Assembly: GCA_033439765.1 (NCBI GenBank)
Contig: JAULSN010000009.1
Coordinates: 310,001 to 374,000 of the forward strand
Direction: 5' to 3'
Length of the DNA stretch: 64,000 bases
Source of the DNA: Lasiosphaeria ovina
Lineage: Eukaryota; Ascomycota; Sordariomycetes; Sordariales; Lasiosphaeriaceae
A program made the translations under genes and the position numbers. Under the pieces are notes generated by a model, which did not search any database, had not been told where the DNA came from, and saw nothing but the letters and a program-made list of their open reading frames with translations. Positions 41,373 to 51,550 of the stretch are shown here, in pieces; the stretch's first letter is position 1, and the number at the start of each line of letters is the position of its first letter.

Positions 41373-42065
41373 ATGCAAGGCCGGGATATTGCTCCAGCCG
41401 TCCATGTCCAACATGGAGTAAAGCCAGCCCTCGCCCTTCCGACCCTGGAGTGCTCGTATGCTCCTCGAGCTCTTCTCTGGAATCCGTTACTGACGACCTC
41501 TTGCAGAACTGACAGAAACAGATTCTTCGAGCACGTGAAGGCCTTCCTTTTGGAAAAGGGGATTTCGGACATACCCACCGGACTCGGAAGCTCTGCTCAA
41601 GGATGGCCTCGACCCCCGCGTGATTGCCCAGCTTCTCTCCGAGTCGGCTGGATCTGCACCAAATACCTGGCGGGTACAGCCGTTTGGGGAAAAGCCGGGG
41701 GCTGTTGCGAAACTTGCGGATCGAAGAGCGAGGTCGATGCCAAACAACTCACGCAATCGACCACAGCCCAATCAGCTGCGAGGCTCCTCCACCCCCCCCC
41801 CCGATGGCTCACATGTCCGTTCTGTGGTGATGATGCTAACGCCAACGACCCAGAGGGTCACACATGTGATCAGGAGATGCCCGTTTTCTGCCCACATGAG
41901 GGATGCACATCGACAGTCATTGGGAGCGTTGCGTACTTTGCTGCTCACGATGCGCGGGTGGAAGGACTTTCGCTGCCAATGGATGACATGGGGATGGACA
42001 TCAGCCGATGCCTGAAAGTGAATCATGCGGGGGGGTTCGAAGAGCTTGGTCTGGGAGGCCTCTAG
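41373..42065 (+). CDS. Cys/His-rich ORF, possibly frameshifted
   Basis: A 230-codon frame is open. It contains RNRFFEHVKAFLLEKGI near 41,510 and, after 41,810, a putative zinc-binding block WLTCPFCGDDANAND, HTCDQEMPVFCPHEGC. The middle is better coding in the next frame (DSEALLKDGLDPRVIAQL, WRVQPFGEKPGAVAKLAD), with an 11-C run at 41,791. Two compensating frameshifts are likely. First codon uncertain. Family not recognised. Confidence 0.35.
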   Translation: MQGRDIAPAVHVQHGVKPALALPTLECSYAPRALLWNPLLTTSCRTDRNRFFEHVKAFLLEKGISDIPTGLGSSAQGWPRPPRDCPASLRVGWICTKYLAGTAVWGKAGGCCETCGSKSEVDAKQLTQSTTAQSAARLLHPPPRWLTCPFCGDDANANDPEGHTCDQEMPVFCPHEGCTSTVIGSVAYFAAHDARVEGLSLPMDDMGMDISRCLKVNHAGGFEELGLGGL

Positions 42066-43130
42066 AAAGGCTGAATGAGATCAGAGAAAAGAAGGGGAAC
42101 ATCAGTCTGTGGCTACCTGCACTGAAATGAGTTCTGAGGCCTATCACCATTGGGCTACCATCGACTAACTGGTTGCGGGGGGAAGGAAGCTATCGTCGGG
42201 ATCCCGGGCCTTAGAAGACCTACCAAACAATGTAGCACTACCGCCTGAAAGTTTTTGGATGGGTGTTGCAGCCCTTAGCTCTGTGTGTCGAGCACCAAGA
42301 TGCCGTTGGTGTGTCAAAGACATACTTCGGGTCGAGGAGAGAGGAAGCAGTGCGGAGAATAGCGACGAGTTCGAGCACGTCTTGGGATGAGACCTGAACA
42401 TCTCACTAGGCGCGATAGAGAGAAGAGAAGAAGAGAAACCGGGAGAGATAAGAAACTCTTCGTCTTTAAACCACGGTGCGACGGTGGTTTTCTGCCATCT
42501 ATCCGTTGGAGATGAAGAGGAAGAAGTGTCGCGGACTTGACAAGGTGAAAGTCAGTGCTCATGTAAAAGCATAGCCACGTGGCCTCGTCTTCTTTTCCGA
42601 CGAGAAGCCGAGCGAATCCAAGAATGACCACCTCGGCGCTGTCCTTGGATTCGTCGTCAGCGATGAGGTCTGCAGCTCCTACGCTGGAAAGCTCTTGTAC
42701 CAGCAATGCGATTCGGATTCGCACCCCCAAGGTTGGCACACCATACGTGCTGAAATGCATGTATGCAGGTGCTGTGGGGGGGGGGGTCGAGGGTGTCGCC
42801 TGTTGCTCGAGAGATGGAGCTTATCGCCGGGTGCTTGAGAAATCGAGACACCAGGTAGAGTTCGGAGACACGTGGGGACGTGTTCCGACGAGGCAGCACT
42901 TCTTCGAGTGGAGAGTGTCTACAATACCAGCTTGAAGCAGACGAGATTCTGTTGGTCAGCTAGTAGGCCATTCTTCGAACAGCGTAGATAGAGCTGGATG
43001 GCCGGCCATAGAGCCTTGGTAATAGAGGCTTCAATGGCACTGCAGAGAGTAACGACTGGAGTCTCGAGTCTCAAAGTGGAGATTGGCGGATTGCCGGCGT
43101 GTAGGGGAACACTGTAAAGCAAAGCAGTCC
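42066..43130 (-). pseudogene. Degraded unrecognised coding region
   Basis: Minus strand pieces: LETPVVTLCSAIEASITK (43,060), RIRIALLVQELSSVGAADL (42,720), DESKDSAEVVILGFARLL (42,640) and DVLELVAILRTASSLLDP (42,370). They lie in different frames, with an 11-G run at 42,775 and stops between. Helical HEAT-like flavour only; no family named. Confidence 0.35.
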
Positions 43131-44158
43131 AGGAAGAGATTCACCATGCCCGTGGGATGAAGATTTGGGCGGCGCGCCTATTATTTATTTTTATTTTATC
43201 TAGGGTATCTGGAGCTGATCCAAGCAAGTCTAGTCTATGGTAAAGGTACATGTACAGGAAGCGAATGAAAATGCAGCAATAACTCCGTCTCGCTAAATGC
43301 ATCAGTAAGGTAGCCAGCCACCCGTGTTAGCCCCTAGGCCAATAAGTACAAATAGTGATGATACAATTCACCCCTTTTCTCCCACCAGCCCGTTCGGCAG
43401 GGTAGTCTCGGGATGCAGGGCAGTGCCAGTGCTATAGTTCACCTGGGCGATTGGTGTCTGTGAATTGTGCCAGCGAGACGCGAAAAGGTAGGCCACGAGA
43501 GCCAGCTAGGACTCGGTGTCCGTCGAAGGCGAGGGGACTGTGGCTCCCTTGGCTGCGTATGCTGGTTGAGCTGGGAAGTATCGAGATGGCATAGCCTGGG
43601 ATCATATCGAGCTGGTGTTCGGCGTTGGAACATCGTCTTCGCACACCTGACCCTTAGACTGTGAGAGACAAAGTTAGCATGTTGCTCAACCATGAGTAAG
43701 AATACCATGGATAGCTGGGATTGTGTACCTCTATAACCCGGAAAGGGCTGGCACAAGAACCAGCTTGGAAATCATCCAACAATCAAGTCCCCAGAAAACA
43801 CGACTCTATCCCAGAATGGGTGGATGCTTCCAGGTCGGAGAGGTAGCTGGCTCTGACGATGAGATGAGAGAGGAGAATAATTAGAGATTAGTTGAGTTGA
43901 GTCGAGAGGAGTCGAGAGGAGTCGAGAAGATTAAAAATCAGGCGGGAGAAGTAGTGGTTTTGGTCGATAGTAGGGGATGAGTTCCAATTAGTCCAGATTA
44001 GTTGACATGGCAAGGTCATTGTGAGTGGAGAAGACGGCAGTAACAGGAACAAAGGGTTGAGAGACAGACGCGAGTCTGCCCCTGAGGAAAGAAAAGAAGA
44101 GCAACAGGAGAGGGTTGCGATCTGACTAAATAGTTTCTCACCCCATGAACTAGTCAGT
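43131..44158. other. No recognisable gene
   Basis: It contains purine-rich GAGTCGAGAGGAGTCGAGAGG direct repeats near 43,895-43,930 and an AT patch (TTATTTATTTTTATTTTATC) near 43,180. Short frames on the minus strand carry no motif. Confidence 0.4.
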
Positions 44159-44524
44159 TTATGGACACGTCTCCCGAGATGTGCCACCTTCTTTCCTGTT
44201 TCTTTTACGTACCTGCTTGATTTCGACATTCCGGAAGAGCCGGGATGGGGGGAAAGGGAAACATTGGCTCCGCTCTACTGCAGGTGAAAACTTTCTGGCG
44301 AGACCGTCGCATCGAATCCATTCAACAGGAAGGTCGAACCAGGATCCAATGGCACGGACTGTTATCGACAGACGCGAATGAGCAACTGGGCCTTCTTTGA
44401 GCCAATACGCGAGAAGAGTTGTGAGACGTGCTAGTAGGGTCGCACCGACTTCTGGAGGATGATGGCACAGGATTCGCAGCAGCGTTTCAGTTGCCAACTG
44501 GGCCAGCTGCAGAGTCGGCCACAA
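44159..44524 (-). CDS. Unrecognised ORF, helical (121 codons)
   Basis: Minus frame: LQLAQLATETLLRILCHH, EVGATLLARLTTLLAYWL, SRLSITVRAIGSWFDLPV. It is leucine-rich and helical with no stops. It could belong with the pieces at 42,066-43,130 as one broken gene on the same strand. Start not certain. Confidence 0.3.
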   Translation of the reverse strand: MWPTLQLAQLATETLLRILCHHPPEVGATLLARLTTLLAYWLKEGPVAHSRLSITVRAIGSWFDLPVEWIRCDGLARKFSPAVERSQCFPFPPSRLFRNVEIKQVRKRNRKEGGTSRETCP

Positions 44525-45258
44525 GGCCTATCTTGGAAACAAGGTATTATTACTAATCCATGCTGTGTACAAGGAGGTGCCATTTACTTAGCAATGGGAC
44601 AAGAGACTGTGTGAACGGGTCCTCATCGAGCTGTATTGGCTAGAGAGAGACATTGAGTTCTACAGCCAGAAAGCTAAGCATTGACCCCTGACTCCCTATC
44701 CAGATGGCGCTGTAAGGAAAGTGTGCCCGCTACGGCATGCAGAAGGGCTCTCTCTCTAAACCATATCTTTATCCATCGCCATCGAGCCACGGAGAGATTT
44801 CACGGATTCTTGTCGTGAGGGTGGTTTTTTTTCGCGGCTGTGGGTGGGTTTCCTGGCATTTGACGTCGTGGGAAATGTTCGAGACAAGCTCCTGAGAGTT
44901 GGGAGAAACGAAACGAGCTCCTGGGTGCTCGTAGAGACCAGAGCAACATTCCTCTGGAGGACATCTTCTACTGCTTTCTCTCTCTCTCGCCGCCTTCCGC
45001 TGGACTGCCGTGTGGATGACTGGGTGATATGCCGTAAGGGCCAGAGCACATGGAGTAGGAGCTCAGCCGCGAATAGCCACTCGAAGTGGGTGGTTCAGGA
45101 CCCCGAAGACGAGAAGTCCTGAAGACGCCGCGGCCACGAAAAACCAAAGAATGCAGCTCAGAACCGCCCGCACCTTGATCTTCCACCCCCGAGGGTATTG
45201 GGAGGCCCCTAAGACCCCCTCGGATATTGATCATCAAGGTCTGCAAGTATTGGGCATG
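44525..45258. other. Unassigned
   Basis: The minus frame 44,760-45,049 (VEDVLQRNVALVSTSTQE, LVSFLPTLRSLSRTFPTT) and a plus frame over the same stretch are both open. There is no family motif. Confidence 0.3.
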
Positions 45259-45711
45259 TCAGTCTCTCGTCGTAGCGGACGCGATATCTCGAGGAACGGA
45301 ACTTAGCTCTCCAACGGATATCTCAATGAAGCTGGTCGTGACGGACAGGTCCGCGAAAACCTTGTGGCGTAGCCCGGCAAGCAAAGCGAGGAAGATGAGG
45401 TTGAGGCAGAAGCCAGCAAGGAAAGTAATTATCCAGATCCGCTTCATGAGGTGTTCCTGGACAAGCCGAATCGACACTGAGTTAGAGTCGGGGGATTCGC
45501 AAGTCCAGTAGCGAAGGAATGCAATGATGGTAGCAGCAACTGCCATGATCGTGGGGATGACAAGCGGATTGAGGTTGAGCTGAGAGGTAAAGAAGGACAT
45601 GACAAGCACCGCAATAATCAAACAAAGAGCCACGATGGAAGAAAGATGTTGGGATCAGCGCACGGCGTCGTGCCGCTCGAAGAAGGCAAACGAGGCCTCA
45701 ACGGATATCAT
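45259..45711 (-). pseudogene. Small integral membrane protein with one premature stop
   Basis: ATG near 45,709 starts MISVEASFAFFERHDAVR. TGA follows (likely W or R before mutation). The same frame then continues SIVALCLIIAVLVMSFF, NPLVIPTIMAVAATIIAF and IWIITFLAGFCLNLIFLALL, three clear membrane segments, then a short polar tail to a stop at 45,259. Without the TGA the protein would be about 150 residues. Translation could restart at a Met in the first helix (about 45,600). Family unknown. Confidence 0.5.
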
Positions 45712-45994
45712 AAGAGTCGCAGATTGTCCAAGTCACTATCAGCAGGGAAATGCTCCCTCCAACCATCGACCAAACCAGCTTGACCGACACATCCACTGCC
45801 AATCATCGCCCCAGAAACACGACAACTGCTATTTCGGAGACGAGTTTGAGAGTCACCATCCGCGGTCAAAGATTGTCGTATAGAGATCGAGGCATTCTCT
45901 CAAGATGGTGGTGAGTTCGGCCCCTCCCCACCTCTTTATCTTCCGTCTAGCGGTTTGGTTCTGTTTTCCTTCGCTTTGTGGCTAGCACTACTTA
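45712..45994. other. Probable promoter region, no gene
   Basis: Non-coding between the membrane-protein remnant and module M. Confidence 0.3.
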
Positions 45995-46116
45995 ATGCCG
46001 AGCTCAGGTGAGCCGTTACGCTAATAGACAAAACAGATACCAATACCTACTACCTAGCTCTCTGGGCAACAGCAGCCATATGGTCGCAACCCCGGCAACA
46101 CGCACATATTACTTCA
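45995..46116 (+). repeat. Module M (about 105 bp), copy 1
   Basis: ATGCCGAGCTCAGGTGAGCCG ... ACAAAACAGATACC ... AGCAGCCATATGGTCGCAACC is shared with 56,901-57,000 and, inverted, 59,560-59,665. Here CGC-CAG-CAG of the other copies reads CGC-TAA-TAG, closing the ATG frame. It is joined directly to the DHH1 fragment. Confidence 0.85.
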
Positions 46117-46318
46117 CGTACCAGGACCGGAACATGAACTCACCCTACGAGATCAACCTAATGAACGAGCTCACTCTGGTGTCACCCAGTACTAGGCATA
46201 TATCGAGGAGAAGCAGGAGGTCCACTACCTCAACACCTTATTCTCCAAGCTCCAGATCAACAAGTCCATCATATTTTGCAATTCGACCAACCGTATCGAG
46301 CTCCTCGCTAAGAAGATC
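46117..46318 (+). pseudogene. DHH1 (DDX6-type DEAD-box RNA helicase) fragment
   Basis: RNMNSPYEINLMNELTL, then with a 1-2 base loss [17 protein letters not shown], then [20 protein letters not shown] and RIELLAKKI. This is the junction between the two RecA domains of DHH1/DDX6 and the start of the second. One in-frame TAG stands for the second Y of QYY. DHH1 is an mRNA-decapping activator. The piece ends exactly where DR repeat starts (46,320). Confidence 0.87.
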
Positions 46319-46950
46319 TTCAAGCGTCGTCGGCCGCGTCGTCGTCCTCGATAAAGAAGGACGACTTAACGGCCTCGCCCATGCTATATTTAGATAATAC
46401 TCTTTATGCATTTGGACGATGCTTTATTGCATTCTCCTTTTTCCTTACCACCCCCACCAACAGCAGCCGACGCCTCGGCCAAAACAACTCGGCGCCTCAC
46501 CAACGCCTCCAGGGCCGCAACAACATTGCCAGCGTCGTCCCCGTCCCCGGTCTACGCCCGGCCCTTCGTGGAGGACCGGACCTGAGGGTCCTGCCAGGTT
46601 GGCCAGACTCTACCTGAGTAGGACCCGCGGTCTTGCCAGTCTCGTCGGTATTCGCTTGAGCTGGGCCAGCTGGGCCCTTGGCCTTGCCGCCAAGGTGATC
46701 GCTGCTCCACGCTGAGTACACCTTCTTGTTGTGGCCTCGATCTCGGCCTTTTTGGCCCAGGTCTCGGCCTCTTTGGCCCTGGCCTCGGCCTCCACAGCCC
46801 TCGCTACGGCCTCTCCACGGCCATCGTCACGGTGTGTATGTATGTATGTGGAAGATAACTCAAGCGTCGTCGGCCGTCGTCGTCGTCGTCGTCGTCGTCG
46901 GCCGCGTCGTCGTCCTCGATGAAGAAGGACTTGACGGCCGCCCATGATGC
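46319..46950 (-). repeat. DR repeat, compound copy
   Basis: It contains reverse DR segments twice: TCAAGCGTCGTCGGCCGCG...GCATTCTCCTTTTTCCTTACC at 46,321-46,445, the CAACAGCAGCCGACGCCTCG...GGGCCGCAACAAC block at 46,447-46,590, the AGCTGGGCC/CTTGGCCTTGCCGCC block, the TCTCGGCCT/TTTGGCCC block at 46,735-46,800, and again CAAGCGTCGTCGGCC with an expanded (GTC)n microsatellite at 46,870-46,915. Confidence 0.85.
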
Positions 46951-47655
46951 ATTTGATACGGAACCATGACTTTTTTCTCCTCGGCGAGGCAAAGTTCGAC
47001 GGCATATTCACTTGATTTGGCCTCATCCCCGGCGCTTTTTACCCAACGCCCAATATGGGTGCGGACGACTATACCGAAGGCACCATATATCGTAGTGTTT
47101 TGGGTATCAATACCAATGTCCCCATTGAGTTTACCCCCCCCCTGAAGATGACGGCGGCAGCCCAAGCAAACGCCGCCGCCAGGAACGGAGCCTGGGGGAG
47201 GATTCGGTTCGCTCGGCCGATTCGGGTGACGTCGATTACGGTCACGGATTTATCTTTGCCCAGTTGGGGCCTCTCTACGCCTTCACTGGGCCCTGCGGTT
47301 AGGAAGAAGCACGAAAAACTATGACCTATGACGATACTATCGAGATGGGACACTGGACTGCTACTGGGTTTGGCCTTGTATTCCGAGTCCTCCTGGACAC
47401 GGAGGCTCGAGTTGCCGAACTCGTCTCCCGGGCTGGGATCATTGGGGCCCCCGGCCTGTTCTCTATGCTCCGGTCTGCCACCGCACCTACCCTGTCATGG
47501 TTCGAGTCTCTGTCGCAAGATATCCCCCAACCCCTGCCGACGTCGTCCCGCTACTTCGTACTGTGCTCGTCGCTATCGAAGGGGCAATTGCTAGTGTCCT
47601 ATGGGTGTTGCCCAAATACGATAAGGGTCCAAATATATCCTCGGCCTAGATAAAG
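46951..47655 (+). pseudogene. Unrecognised coding remnant
   Basis: ATG at 47,055 starts MGADDYTEGTIYRSVLGI, NTNVPIEFTPPLKMTAAAQ. After a frameshift near 47,205 it reads GDVDYGHGFIFAQLGPLY, stop, then FGLVFRVLLDTEARVAEL and RAGIIGAPGLFSMLRS. Another frame gives DVVPLLRTVLVAIEGAIA to 47,650. Coding-like with breaks; perhaps a small membrane or secreted protein. A 9-10 C run near 47,129 marks one break. Confidence 0.35.
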
Positions 47656-48040
47656 TTATGCCCATGTTGGAGGACTTGAAAAAGTAAGTATTGTTAGACG
47701 AGACTCCTGGTATAAACATGTATAATAATTAAATGCATAAGAATATATCCATCTATAATATGGAATAAAGGTAGCTGATATGCCTTGTTACCACATAGCT
47801 CAAGTGTTACAGGCCATGCATGCGTTGCTAATCTGCGAAAGGACCTCCCAGCGGGGTTATGCTCCGCAAATAATCCAGGGGGATGGTGACTTGGAGTCTG
47901 TCTGTCCCGAGGCAGCAACGCCAGGCCAATCACTCAGCCAGGAGTGAAATGACCAACAAGCTCCTACGAAGACCAATCAGTGTTGATCCGAGGGTGTTTC
48001 GGAACGGATACCGGGACATGTGCCAATGGCGTCGTCAAAG
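47656..48040. other. No recognisable gene
   Basis: AT-richer spacer with GGAATAAAGG and CATGCATGCG; likely intergenic. Confidence 0.4.
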
Positions 48041-49012
48041 CCAGCTCGAAGATTGAAATCTGCAGGCTATCACACGGCATGCGATTCGATGCAACAACCA
48101 TGCGACAAATGCCGCCAAATCACCCTCTCAGTACTCCTTGAGCCAAAGCAAGACTCGTTGTACATAGCCTTTTGCCAGGGCCTATGCCCCATCGGTAAAT
48201 ATCTCGGGTCGTTTATCGAGATATATCCCCACGTACGAGAACTACTGAGAAGACGGCCAAGTTGTGCACTGGAAGGACTCCTGAACATTTTGGAGACCCC
48301 GTTCGGTGTGAAGGTGATGGTCTATCTTTCGCTTCCGCCAGAGGCAGGCATAACGTGGTCCTCGGGCTCGGTCGGATATTTACCTCGGGGCTGATGCAGG
48401 GACCCCCCGCCGCAAATCGAGTGCAATCACGGGTGTTTCGCGAATTCAGCGCGCCACAGACACACGCTCTGATTCAAGAGTGGTTAAGGGGGACTGCGAC
48501 AGCTCCCATGAGCTCTGTTTTCTGTATCTGAATGGCTCTCGGCGGCTCGAACTGCCACCTTTGCCTACGAGGGTGGTAGACCTGGGCCCGGCCCTCCAGA
48601 CGGACCTATTGCTCCGAGTCTGGTGGCAACGAACGGGGCTTGTGCCTAATACGCAACACTGAGCCACCGATGGCCACAATCGCCGCTTCTACTCGCACGG
48701 ACAGATAACCTTCAAGAACTTCAGGCACAGATTCCGTGGGACAGACTTTCGAAAACCTTCCAGGGCGCCTGCACAGTAGCCAAAGCGCTGAGGATCCGAT
48801 ATATTTGGATCGACTGTCTCTGTATCGTCCAGGACGACATGGCTGACTGGGAGCGAGAAGCCAAAAAGATGGGCACATTCTACGAGTTGGCCTACGTCAC
48901 CATCGCAGCAACAACAGCTGAGTCAGGGCTTTCACCCAGCGATGCCTCCAAACGACTTGAGAAACAACTTGAGCTGCCGTGCGATTACACAGACATCGGG
49001 GCCGGTACCTTT

Positions 49013-49043
<31 letters not shown>

Positions 49044-49676
49044 GCGCTGGGACAGGAAAACGAAGTCCCTAAGATTTCTCCCACTGTCGATAGGTCCCCC
49101 CTTGATAAGCGCGGATGGGTCTTCCAGGAGCGGCTTCTGTCCCGCCGCGTGCTCCACTTCGCGGAAGGTCAGATCTATTGGGAGTGCAAAGAGCTCGCCA
49201 CATGCCAAACTGGGGAGATTTTCAACAACCGCGGAGATCATGGGGGTTTTGCCTTCCCACTTACCAAATACCCTCCTCATGGGATGCCCTACTGGCACAG
49301 CGGCTACGACAAATCCTCGACGGGTCGCGCGGCCGGGCTCCATCACGATGCTCCCGGAGGCAGACAAATGGTCCCGAGGAGTGCCTGTTCAAGACATACG
49401 AGGCCGGCCGGAGGGTACAAAAAGCGTTCCCGCTCTTCGGCGCTTCATCCCCCTAGGCGACATATCTCAGTTCGCCGCTTGGGAGCTCTCAATATTCGGA
49501 ACCTTTTTATCACCGATACGGGCAAAGTTTGGCTTGTGCGCCAGGACACGCAAGCGGGTGACTTTCTGGTTGTCTTTTATGGGATGGGCACGCTTATAGT
49601 TCTTCGTCCGGTTGGCCAGCCTTCAGGACCCGTTTTGGAGGATCGCGGGGGGAAGCGTATCGTGCGCATTACATGA
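48041..49676 (+). pseudogene. HET-domain (heterokaryon incompatibility) gene, frameshifted
   Basis: HET-domain hallmarks in order: CDKCRQITL near 48,100; LPTRVVDLGPALQTD near 48,565; WDRLSKTFQGACTVAKAL, IRYIWIDCLCIVQDD and WEREAKKMGTFYELAYVT (48,739-48,905); SPLDKRGWVFQERLLSRR (49,100); and a C-terminal part LFITDTGKVW, DTQAGDFLVVFYGM (49,505-49,590). Such proteins trigger vegetative incompatibility and cell death in fungi. Frameshifts near 48,660-48,740, a T13G22 homopolymer insertion (49,010-49,044) and possibly one near 49,330 break it. No start is firmly assigned. At full length it would be around 530 residues. Confidence 0.75.
49010..49044. repeat. T13-G22 homopolymer block in the HET gene
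   Basis: 13 T followed directly by 22 G, inserted between CGGGGCCGGTACC and CGCTGGGAC. This is the longest homopolymer in the window. Confidence 0.9.
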
Positions 49677-49984
49677 ACGGAGAAGCTCTCGGGGGTAGAC
49701 GGCGAAGCAGCCGCGCCATCGCTATAGTGGATTATATAGTCCCACATACAAAGCACAGGGAAGTACGGGTTGTTATGCCGGGGTACGTGTCACAGTGACA
49801 CGGAGCTTCAACCACAAGTCAATATCGGGTTGGTGAACTGGTAACCAGACAGACTGACATATCCACATGCAAAATATCTCGTCTTCGGTCCACTACAATG
49901 GTTCGATCTCGGTTGGTTCGACACCTAAGCACACACCCAATCTAACGATCCATTGCCACAATGTCCTCATTTTCTCCATCTGAA
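49677..49984. other. No recognisable gene
   Basis: Intergenic-looking sequence between the HET remnant and the GST fragment. Confidence 0.4.
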
Positions 49985-50232
49985 ACCCACCAAGGTCTGG
50001 GGGAAGGGCGGCCCCAACCCTCCCTCCCAAGATCGCTATGTTCGTCGAGGAGCTCGGCCTGCCCTACGAAGCCATCTTTGTCCCTAGTTTTCCGACGTCA
50101 AAAAGCCCAAGTACACGGCCATGAACCCCAACGGCCGTCTCCCGTCCATCCACGACCCCCAACACCAACCTCACCATCTGGGAGTCCGGCGCCATTGTCG
50201 AGTACCTAATCGAAACGTACGACCCAAGAGGC
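49985..50232 (+). pseudogene. Glutathione S-transferase N-terminal (URE2-like) fragment, frameshifted
   Basis: Across frames: PKIAMFVEELGLPYEAIFV (50,030), SDVKKPKYTAMNPNGRLP (50,090), HDP, then NTNLTIWESGAIVEYLIE (50,160). This is the thioredoxin-fold domain of URE2/GST-like fungal proteins, with the glutathione-binding E-S-G motif of WESGAI. The C-terminal helical domain is absent and at least two frameshifts are present. Confidence 0.75.
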
Positions 50233-50446
50233 CGAGATCGAGGCCTGGGGTGGGTGTGGGCATGGTGTGGGCCAATTTCGTTGATGGGCGATTTCGTTGT
50301 TAGGTCGGCCCTTCTAGGTGATGTTGATATGCTACCTACCCCTTTAGCGGGGGGGTGTACGTGCCCGCCCGCCCCTTTTGATCCCCCTAAAGGCCCTGAA
50401 CGCGGCCATGATAACGGGACGCCCCCCAGGGAGGCTGACAGCATAG
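50233..50446. repeat. Dispersed repeat shared with 41,040-41,120 (inverted)
   Basis: CCTTTAGCGGGGGGGTGTAC ... GCCCGCCCCTTTTGATCCCC ... GGCCATGATAACGGGACGCC is the reverse complement of the 41 kb sequence. It abuts the stop end of gene B here and the region downstream of the Copia gag there. Confidence 0.7.
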
Positions 50447-51262
50447 CTAATACGAGTTAGCACCGCGGTGCCGGTTCCGTTCCTGGTTTTGGCGGTGTCT
50501 GAGAGCACGCAAGCGGTGGACCCATTTCTGGGTCAATTCCTGGTTGCGCTGGTTCCATTCCTGGTACCATTGCTTGTCGCGCTGGATCCATTCTTGGTTC
50601 CATTGCTTGAAGCTCAGGTTCCATTTCTGGTTCCATTGCTCTACACGCTGCTGATGCTGCTTCCATTTCTGGTTCAATTGCTTCCATTGCTCGTTGCGTT
50701 GCTCGAAGCTCAGGTTCTGTTGCTGCTTCCGTTTCTGGTTCCATTTCTGGTTCCATTGCTCTTCACGCTGCCAATGCTGCTTCCATTTCTGGTCCCTTTG
50801 CTCCCGTTCCCGGTCCTTTTGCTCCCGTTCCTGGTTGAATGCCTGGTTCCATTGCTTCCGTTCATAGTCGAATTCCTGATTCCTTTGCGACCAATAGTGT
50901 CTCATTTGCTGACGCTGCTGAGCCTGGAGGGCAGCGAGGGTGTTCTGCTGGTTCATTTTCTGTCCCGGAGCCTCGATGGCAGCGGTGATGCTCTGCTGGT
51001 TGTGAAGAGCGCCAACGTTGGTAATGCGCTGAGATTGAATATACGGCGTATTGAGTGCGTCGGCGATAATATTAGGCTCGGGGAAGGGGCCTATTCTGAG
51101 GGTGCGAAATAGTAACGCGAGAATAGAATAGCGAAGGTAAAGGTTGCGGGAGACGAGTGAAAGAAGAGAAGAGCGAAGGTAAAAGCTTGCGGAAGACGAG
51201 CGAAAGAAGAGAATGGTAAAGGTAAAAGCTTGTGGGAGACGAGCGAAAGAAGAGAATGGCAA
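50447..51262 (-). CDS. Gene B: long coiled-coil, Gln/Trp/Arg-rich repeat protein
   Basis: An uninterrupted minus frame of about 271 codons. It shares VGALHNQQSITAAIEAPG and QKMNQQ with gene A (GALQNQQNIPAAIEAPGQ). A heptad/nonad-like region follows, rich in Q, W, N, R and K (QWNQKWNQK, QWNQEWIQRDKQWYQEWN), then a basic end RHRQNQERNRHRG. It predicts a single long alpha helix or coiled coil. The first about 60 codons correspond to the 5' leader of gene A, so the real start is unclear: the ATG used by gene A is CTC here. It is flanked by direct repeats. Function unknown; no homologous domain recognised. Confidence 0.5.
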   Translation of the reverse strand: MPFSSFARLPQAFTFTILFFRSSSASFYLRSSLLSLVSRNLYLRYSILALLFRTLRIGPFPEPNIIADALNTPYIQSQRITNVGALHNQQSITAAIEAPGQKMNQQNTLAALQAQQRQQMRHYWSQRNQEFDYERKQWNQAFNQEREQKDREREQRDQKWKQHWQREEQWNQKWNQKRKQQQNLSFEQRNEQWKQLNQKWKQHQQRVEQWNQKWNLSFKQWNQEWIQRDKQWYQEWNQRNQELTQKWVHRLRALRHRQNQERNRHRGANSY

Positions 51263-51550
51263 AGGTAAAAGCTTACGGGAGACGAGCGAAAGAGACTTTC
51301 GACGGAGTTGGTAGCTTCTGGGGTCCGTACGTCCAGAGCCGAGGCGGCGGGGAGCGTTATTGTTATACTACGAGTTAGTTTCGTTCTCAGGTGCGTCATA
51401 ACGCTGGCCGAGGGGAGCTATCCGCGGATAGCGCGTTATTAAGGTTCTGCTAAAGTGCTCTAGCCACGTATCATCAGACCACTGTTTAGTTTTTTCTTTC
51501 TGCTGCGCCATTTACGAGTTAGTTTCGTTCCCAGGTGCGTCATAGTGCTA
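51263..51550 (-). promoter_or_regulatory. Leader of gene B with 33-bp direct repeat and a small upstream ORF
   Basis: ACGAGTTAGTTTCGTT(C)(T/C)CAGGTGCGTCAT occurs at about 51,371 and 51,514. On the minus strand, ATG at 51,512 opens MAQQKEKTKQWSDDTWLE (47 codons, ending ...ENETNS-TAG at 51,369-51,371). This frame is the same as that of gene B, with TAG as its only stop over the whole 1,066 bp. The gene A TATA box (TATATAAACAACGCTC) reads GTATAACAATAACGCTC here. Confidence 0.5.
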
